10,454 nucleotides of DNA from DASSCW01 sp036556325 (GTDB taxonomy: Bacteria; Chloroflexota; Limnocylindria; QHBO01). Below, piece after piece: positions 6,848 to 10,454 of this stretch. The stretch is from contig DATBJR010000019.1 in the NCBI GenBank assembly GCA_036556325.1, positions 1 through 10,454 of the forward strand, given 5' to 3'. The translations under genes and the position numbers were made by a program. Positions within the stretch are counted from its first letter, which is position 1. Each line of letters opens with the position of its first letter. The notes beneath the pieces were generated by a model. The model was given only the letters and a program-made list of their open reading frames with translations. It was not told the DNA's origin and did no database searches.

Positions 6848-6867
6848 GTAGAATCGCCCGCCGGAGG
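6848..6867 (+). promoter_or_regulatory. Copy 2 of the 20-bp repeat: -10 box and Shine-Dalgarno of the sulfatase gene
   Basis: This segment is identical to 5720-5739. Here TAGAAT (6849-6854) is placed as a -10 box, and GGAGG (6863-6867) sits 11 nt before the sulfatase ATG as a ribosome binding site. A transcript starting 7-9 nt after the hexamer would begin close to the Shine-Dalgarno site itself. No clear -35 box was seen. Confidence 0.5.
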
Positions 6868-6878
6868 CGCCGCGACCC

Positions 6879-8066
6879 ATGGACGACAAAGCCAGCACGA
6901 CGCAGCACCGCGGGACGGTGCAGTCGGTGCTCCGCGGGATTGCCGTCGCGATCCCGGTCCTGGCGGCGGCCGTGCTGCTGCTCGGCGGGGATGTCCTCCG
7001 CTCGATGCCATGCTCTGCGACGAGCTCGCCGCAGGCCCACCGGCCGAACTTCATTCTGATCGTCGCCGACGACCTGGACGTCGCGCTGTACAACCAGCTG
7101 AGCCGATTGCCGAGCCTGCCCGGTGGACGCCACTTCGAAGAGGCGTTCGTCACGACCCCCACCTGCTGCCCGTCGAAGGCATCAATGCTGCGCGGGCAGT
7201 ACGCCCACAGCCACGGCGTCTACGGCAACAACCCGCCGAACGGCGGCATGGCGCGGGCGAAGCAGCTCGGGATCGAGTCCTGCACCCTGGCGACCTGGCT
7301 GCAGGCCGCCGGCTACGACACGAGCTTCATCGGGCGCTACTTCGTGGGCTACGGCTGGCGCGACGTGCCGCCCAGCTACGTGCCCCCAGGCTGGGATCAC
7401 TGGATGGCGCGCGTCTCCCGTTCCGCGGCGGGCTACGACGACATCGCGTTCAGCGTCGACGGCCACGAACGAACGATCGCGGGCAATACAGACGTTGCTG
7501 CCCTGGCCGAGGCCAGGCGGCTCGTGGCGGCGGCGGGCGAGCGACCGTACTTCATGATGATCGCCGCCATGGCGCCGCATTGGCCGTGGCCGGCCGTGCA
7601 CCACAGCCAGCCGTCACGGCGAGCGGCCCTCATGGCGCCGGTCGAGGACATGGTCGCGCAGCTGCTCGAGGTGGTGGACGACAACACCTACGTGATCTTC
7701 ACGTCGGACAACGGCTTCCATCTCAGCCCGCGGCCGGGCAAGGACCTGCCGTACGACAGCGACACGCGCGTCCCGCTCGTCGTGTGGGGGCCGGGCGTCG
7801 TGCCCGGCGTCGACGATCAGCACCTGGTCGCCAACATCGATTTCGCGCCGACGGTCGCCGACCTGGCGGGGGTGACCCCGCCGGCCTTCGTGGAGGGCCG
7901 CTCGCTCGTCCCGTTGCTGCGCGGTCAGGCGCCGCCCTGGCGGGATGCCCTGACGCTCGAGCTGGTGAACCACTGGACCGCCACCCGAACCGCGACGCAG
8001 CTCACCGTGGACTGGGCCGATGGGCGCCACGAAGTGCTGCCGGTATCGGCCGGCAGCACCCCATAG
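6879..8066 (+). CDS. Sulfatase of the GNS/arylsulfatase type, with an altered formylglycine motif
   Basis: This 395-residue alkaline-phosphatase-superfamily hydrolase should act outside the membrane: a hydrophobic segment at about residues 20-40 can be a signal or anchor. PNFILIVADDLD (56-67) supplies metal-binding Asp64 and Asp65. The formylglycine segment reads CCPSKASMLRG (96-106); the usual CxPxR has its Arg replaced by Lys100. FIGRYFVGYG (150-159) has Arg153 where relatives usually carry Lys (GKYLNGYG). PHWP (233-236), SDNG (276-279) and GKDLPYDSDTRVPL with Lys288 are as expected. Only about 40 residues separate the PHWP and SDNG blocks, fewer than in typical members, so substrate-facing insertions are missing and the protein is short for the family. 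It may be a sulfatase, another ester hydrolase of the fold, or inactive. GGAGG at 6863-6867 supports this start. Confidence 0.88.
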   Translation: MDDKASTTQHRGTVQSVLRGIAVAIPVLAAAVLLLGGDVLRSMPCSATSSPQAHRPNFILIVADDLDVALYNQLSRLPSLPGGRHFEEAFVTTPTCCPSKASMLRGQYAHSHGVYGNNPPNGGMARAKQLGIESCTLATWLQAAGYDTSFIGRYFVGYGWRDVPPSYVPPGWDHWMARVSRSAAGYDDIAFSVDGHERTIAGNTDVAALAEARRLVAAAGERPYFMMIAAMAPHWPWPAVHHSQPSRRAALMAPVEDMVAQLLEVVDDNTYVIFTSDNGFHLSPRPGKDLPYDSDTRVPLVVWGPGVVPGVDDQHLVANIDFAPTVADLAGVTPPAFVEGRSLVPLLRGQAPPWRDALTLELVNHWTATRTATQLTVDWADGRHEVLPVSAGSTP

Positions 8067-8081
8067 CGGTTTTCGTCGCCC

Positions 8082-8477
8082 CTAGCTCGTCGGAACCTGG
8101 ACGCAGAGGGCCGTGTCGCTGACCGCGGGGTCGTTGCACTCTTCCTGCAGGAAGGCCAGCGCAGCGGTGATCGGGACGTCCGGCGCGACCTTGGTGAGGG
8201 CCGCCGTCCAGTCGTTGATGGACGGGCAGGCAGCGATGGTGGTGTCGAGCTGGTCCTTGGCGGCGGTGAGGTCGTCGGCGGTGGTGACGCCGCTCAGGTC
8301 AACGCTGGCGAACGCGTCGTCGCAGGACATGGCCGCGGCCGATGCCGATGCGGATGGCGACGTCATGGGTTCGGTGGACGCTGCCTGCGTCGGCAGCGGT
8401 TGCTCCGACGGGGTGGTTGCCCCGGCATTGCAGGCGGCGAGCAGCCCGACGAGGGCCGCGAGGGTCAGGAAGCGCAT
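8082..8477 (-). CDS. Small predicted lipoprotein of unknown function with four cysteines
   Basis: The product has 131 residues. It starts with a lipoprotein signal peptide (MRFLTLAALVGLLAAC) whose lipobox LAAC places the lipidated cysteine at residue 16. A Ser/Thr/Pro/Ala-rich linker follows (about 18-50), then a small acidic, largely helical domain with four cysteines (52, 84, 114, 125), able to form two disulfides outside the membrane. No family was recognised. The frame is open far upstream, but the ATG at 8477 is chosen because it puts the signal peptide at the N-terminus and has GGAG about 8 nt before it. The gene converges with the sulfatase, 15 bp between stops, and lies 215 bp downstream of tdk. 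Confidence 0.75.
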   Translation of the reverse strand: MRFLTLAALVGLLAACNAGATTPSEQPLPTQAASTEPMTSPSASASAAAMSCDDAFASVDLSGVTTADDLTAAKDQLDTTIAACPSINDWTAALTKVAPDVPITAALAFLQEECNDPAVSDTALCVQVPTS

Positions 8478-8692
8478 GGGGGGTTCTCCGGATGCGTGGG
8501 CGCTGTATTCGCTCGTGCTCGTTCGCAGAATCTGTGCCATTCCGCGACGTTCCACAAAGGCTGATACGCGCCGGGTCACGCCCGTCCCATGCAGCAACAA
8601 GGGCGCGCCGTCCGGGGGCGCCATCGGCTCAACCCAGGCGATCAGTAGATTGATGCCGGCCTTGTCACCATCGGCGGGGACCAGGGTGAAGG
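8478..8692 (-). other. tdk-to-lipoprotein gap with an open, coding-like frame
   Basis: This 215-bp gap has no annotated gene. On the - strand the lipoprotein frame continues without a stop upstream through the whole gap and into tdk. The part at about 8560-8696 has coding-like codon use and reads sensibly (beginning LTFTLVPADGDKAGINLLIAW). A CTG at 8696-8694 overlaps the tdk stop as CTGA and has GAGG a few bases before it; the first ATG in frame is at 8624. It could be a short gene start, a gene remnant, or leader of the lipoprotein gene. No homology was recognised. Confidence 0.25.
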
Positions 8693-9280
8693 TCAGGCGC
8701 CGCCTCGCGCCGCCGGGACCTCGTGGTGCAGGCGGCAGCGAGCCTCGTAGGTCTCGTCGCCCATGCCGCCGATCACGATCAGCGGCGAGTCGGCCGGTGC
8801 CGGCTGGCCGTCGATCAGCCGTTGCGTCCGGGTGGCGTGCTCGCCGCAGACCATGCAGATGGCCGTCAGCTTGGTGACCTGGTCGGCCAGCGCCATGAGC
8901 CGCGGCATGGGGCCGAAGGGGATGCCCCGGAAATCGGTGTCCAGCCCGGTGACCACCACCTGCTTGCCCGCGTCGGCCAGGCGGGTGACCACGTCCGGCA
9001 GGCGCTCGTCGAAGAACTGGCCCTCCTCCACCGCCACGATGTCCGCCTCACCGGAGAGCTTCTCGATCGCCGCGGAGTCGTCCACCGACAGCGCGGTGTG
9101 CTCCGCTCCGGAACGCGAGACCACGGTCAGCGCATCGGTCCGTGTATCCAGGCGCGGCTTGAAGAGGACGACCCGGCGTCCGGCAATCGAGAAGCGGCGG
9201 AGCAGGCGCAGCATCTCGTCGGTCTTGCCGCAGAACATGCAGCCGCAGATCACATGGATCCATCCGGCCGTATAGAACAT
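8693..9280 (-). CDS. tdk: Thymidine kinase, TK1-like (class II)
   Basis: This cytoplasmic salvage enzyme phosphorylates thymidine to dTMP using ATP. The 195-residue length is typical. The Walker A loop is GCMFCGKT at residues 13-20. VEEGQFFD (84-91) carries the catalytic Glu86 and aligns with the usual DEAQFFD. TGLDTDFRG at 111-119 is the standard TK1 segment. A structural zinc site is formed by Cys142, Cys145, Cys182 and His185, the last pair within YEARCRLHHE near the C-terminus. The N-terminus is slightly longer than in many relatives before the P-loop. The ATG at 9280 is 15 bp after the aroE-like stop, so tdk is very probably the second gene of that transcript; only a weak ribosome binding site is seen. 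The assignment is secure. Confidence 0.96.
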   Translation of the reverse strand: MFYTAGWIHVICGCMFCGKTDEMLRLLRRFSIAGRRVVLFKPRLDTRTDALTVVSRSGAEHTALSVDDSAAIEKLSGEADIVAVEEGQFFDERLPDVVTRLADAGKQVVVTGLDTDFRGIPFGPMPRLMALADQVTKLTAICMVCGEHATRTQRLIDGQPAPADSPLIVIGGMGDETYEARCRLHHEVPAARGGA

Positions 9281-9295
9281 CGGCTCGGCAGCCTG

Positions 9296-10171
9296 CTAGT
9301 CGCCGACCACGGCGACGCGTTCGATCGCCAGCCCCAGCTCGGTGGCCAGCGCCTGGCGCATGACCTCGCTCGGCGCCGGCTGCCCGCTGATCAGCCTGAA
9401 CGTCGCGGCGGACGAGGCCAGGAACGACACCTGGCCGTTGGCCACCGTGCCGCCGCGTGCCTGCGCCTCGCGCATGATCGGCGTGGTCTCGTGGTTCAGC
9501 ACGAGGTCGAGCACCAGCAGCCCATCGGGCAGCACTTCCGCCGGGATGGGGCTGCTGCCCTCCTCGACGCCGATGCCGCTGGTGTTCACCAGCAGCCTGG
9601 CGTGCCCGAGCTCGGCCTCCATGATCGTCTCGTGCCAGGGTCGAGCCCGGATATCGGCCTTGCGGGCAGCCCTGGCGAAATGGGCGACCAGCGCTTCGGC
9701 CCGATGGAGATGCCGGTTGAAGACCGCGATGCGCTCGACACCGGAGCCGATGAGGACCGCCACCACCGCCCGCGCCCCGCCGCCGGCCCCGAGGACCACG
9801 GCATCCCTCGGCCAGCTGGCCTCCGGCCCGCCGGCAAGCGCCGCCAGACCGGCGCGCACGCCCTCGACGTCGGTGTTGTGGCCCATGAGCCGATCCCCAT
9901 CACGGACGATGACGTTCACCGCGCCGGTCAGGCGGGCGTCGTCCGAGAGGCCGTCGACCAGCGACGCCACCTTCTCCTTGTGCGGCGCCTCGACCAGCGC
10001 CCCGGCGAACTCGTCGCGGCGCAGCTGGGCGATGACGTCGGGCAGCAGGTGCGGCTTCTTCTCCCAGCGCTCGAGGCTGATCGGCAGCCCGGCGGCGCTG
10101 ATGGCAGCCTGCTGGACCGCCTCGAAGGCGGAATGCGCAAACGATTGGCCGATGACGGGGAGGCGCTGCAC
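9296..10171 (-). CDS. aroE: Shikimate dehydrogenase-fold oxidoreductase (AroE-like) with a divergent substrate pocket
   Basis: AroE reduces 3-dehydroshikimate to shikimate with NADPH. The 291-residue protein has both domains. In the N-terminal domain the catalytic Lys65 (PHKE, 63-66), Asn86 (GAVN), Asp101 (NTD) and Ser14 are present. The C-terminal domain has the NADP loop GAGGGARA (128-135) and the NRxxxRAE motif (152-159). Several residues that contact shikimate in E. coli AroE are changed: Ser16 is Phe16, the NVT of the 59-61 region is LVE, the Tyr near 215 aligns with Leu225, and the late Gln (244) aligns with Ser. It may therefore be a variant AroE or an AroE-like enzyme for another substrate, so the symbol is provisional. 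The start is GTG at 10171 with no strong Shine-Dalgarno. tdk follows 15 bp after the stop. Confidence 0.78.
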   Translation of the reverse strand: MQRLPVIGQSFAHSAFEAVQQAAISAAGLPISLERWEKKPHLLPDVIAQLRRDEFAGALVEAPHKEKVASLVDGLSDDARLTGAVNVIVRDGDRLMGHNTDVEGVRAGLAALAGGPEASWPRDAVVLGAGGGARAVVAVLIGSGVERIAVFNRHLHRAEALVAHFARAARKADIRARPWHETIMEAELGHARLLVNTSGIGVEEGSSPIPAEVLPDGLLVLDLVLNHETTPIMREAQARGGTVANGQVSFLASSAATFRLISGQPAPSEVMRQALATELGLAIERVAVVGD

Positions 10172-10250
10172 GGGTGGCTCGAGCTGCTCTTGGATCGGTC
10201 TGGGCGAGGGCGTTCCGCGAGGCTGCTCAGCGGGTCGCTCCGGGGGCCCA

Positions 10251-10259
10251 TGCTATCAT
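10251..10259 (+). promoter_or_regulatory. Extended -10 promoter of the tRNA-Ser/tRNA-Arg pair
   Basis: TGCTATCAT reads as an extended -10 element (TG, one base, TATCAT). It ends 14 bp before the first base of tRNA-Ser(GCU), giving a short leader of about 7 nt. No good -35 box is visible, which suits an extended -10 promoter. It lies in the 102-bp gap between this tRNA and the divergent aroE-like gene. Confidence 0.55.
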
Positions 10260-10273
10260 CGGCGCCGGTCGCA

Positions 10274-10365
10274 GGAGAGGTCGCATAGTGGCCTAGTGCG
10301 GCGGTTTGCTAAACCGTTGAAGGGGGTTTCCTCTTCCGAGGGTTCGAATCCCTCCCTCTCCGCCA
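10274..10365 (+). tRNA. tRNA-Ser(GCU)
   Basis: The 92-nt cloverleaf has acceptor stem GGAGAGG (10274-10280) paired with CCTCTCC (10355-10361), discriminator G10362 and an encoded CCA (10363-10365). The D stem is GCA/TGC. The anticodon stem is GCGGT/ACCGT with one G-U pair, and the loop TTGCTAA carries anticodon GCT at 10308-10310. A long variable arm with stem GAAG/CTTC (10319-10322, 10333-10336) and T arm GAGGG-TTCGAAT-CCCTC complete it. It decodes AGC and AGU. tRNA-Arg starts 13 nt downstream and is probably processed from the same transcript. Confidence 0.96.
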
Positions 10366-10378
10366 GGCCGCATGGCGT

Positions 10379-10454
10379 GTGCCCGTAGCTCAGTGGATAG
10401 AGCGTCAGGTTGCGGACCTGAAGGTCGAAGGTTCGAGTCCTTTCGGGCACGCCA
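10379..10454 (+). tRNA. tRNA-Arg with anticodon GCG
   Basis: The 76-nt cloverleaf ends exactly at the window edge. Acceptor stem GTGCCCG (10379-10385) pairs with CGGGCAC (10444-10450); discriminator G10451 and CCA (10452-10454) follow. The D stem is GCTC/GAGC and the anticodon stem TCAGG/CCTGA. The 7-base loop TTGCGGA puts GCG at 10412-10414. The T stem is GAAGG/CCTTT with one G-U pair. Arginine identity elements A20 (10397) and C35 (10413) are present. Anticodon GCG reads CGC and CGU; bacteria usually read these with an A34 tRNA modified to inosine, so GCG is unusual. G37 follows the anticodon. Confidence 0.93.

Noticed and set aside
6833..8122. 429-codon + strand frame overlapping the sulfatase in another frame.
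   Set aside because: Arg/Ala/Gly-rich with no domain; the overlapping frame has clear sulfatase motifs and a Shine-Dalgarno.

Overview
The window is compact, very GC-rich bacterial chromosome with short gaps and strongly G/C-ending codons. No mobile-element gene, CRISPR array or phage gene was seen. The gene set (membrane pyrophosphatase, class I lysyl-tRNA synthetase, TK1-type thymidine kinase, RDD membrane protein, metallophosphoesterase, GNS-type sulfatase) fits a high-GC Chloroflexota-like or actinobacterial-like genome. The phylum is an inference and was not tested.

Layout, left half (all + strand): the 3' end of hppA (1-450); a gap holding a densely folded ~141-nt element (479-619) just upstream of uppP (655-1500); a textbook sigma70-type promoter (1515-1543) directly after the uppP stop; then a ~210-nt leader and the run greA (1762-2223), lysK (2238-3845) and serS (3842-5113). 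lysK and serS overlap by 4 nt. An RDD-family membrane protein (5175-5708) and tRNA-Ser(UGA) (5735-5822) follow.

Layout, right half: a secreted metallophosphoesterase on the - strand (5841-6737) and a membrane-anchored or secreted sulfatase on the + strand (6879-8066) are divergent around a 141-bp intergenic region with a perfect 14-bp palindrome. On the - strand, aroE-like (9296-10171), tdk (8693-9280) and a small lipoprotein (8082-8477) run leftward. At the right edge tRNA-Ser(GCU) (10274-10365) and tRNA-Arg(GCG) (10379-10454) are transcribed rightward; the last base of the window is the A of the tRNA-Arg CCA end.

Functionally, the left half is housekeeping: ion pumping from pyrophosphate, undecaprenyl phosphate recycling, transcript cleavage, and two tRNA synthetases, with a serine tRNA close to serS. 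The right half combines extracellular phosphate/sulfate ester hydrolysis with nucleotide salvage and a shikimate-dehydrogenase-fold enzyme.

No clearly new multi-gene system is visible. The best leads are (1) the folded element before uppP, with a 12-bp closing stem, four internal hairpins and three identical ATT triloops; (2) an AroE-like protein that keeps Lys65 and the catalytic Asp but lacks several shikimate-contact residues; (3) a sulfatase with Arg-to-Lys in its formylglycine motif and Lys-to-Arg at a second active-site position; (4) a bacterial tRNA-Arg with a genomic GCG anticodon; and (5) a 20-bp exact repeat whose GGAGG is the 5' end of tRNA-Ser in one copy and a Shine-Dalgarno site in the other.
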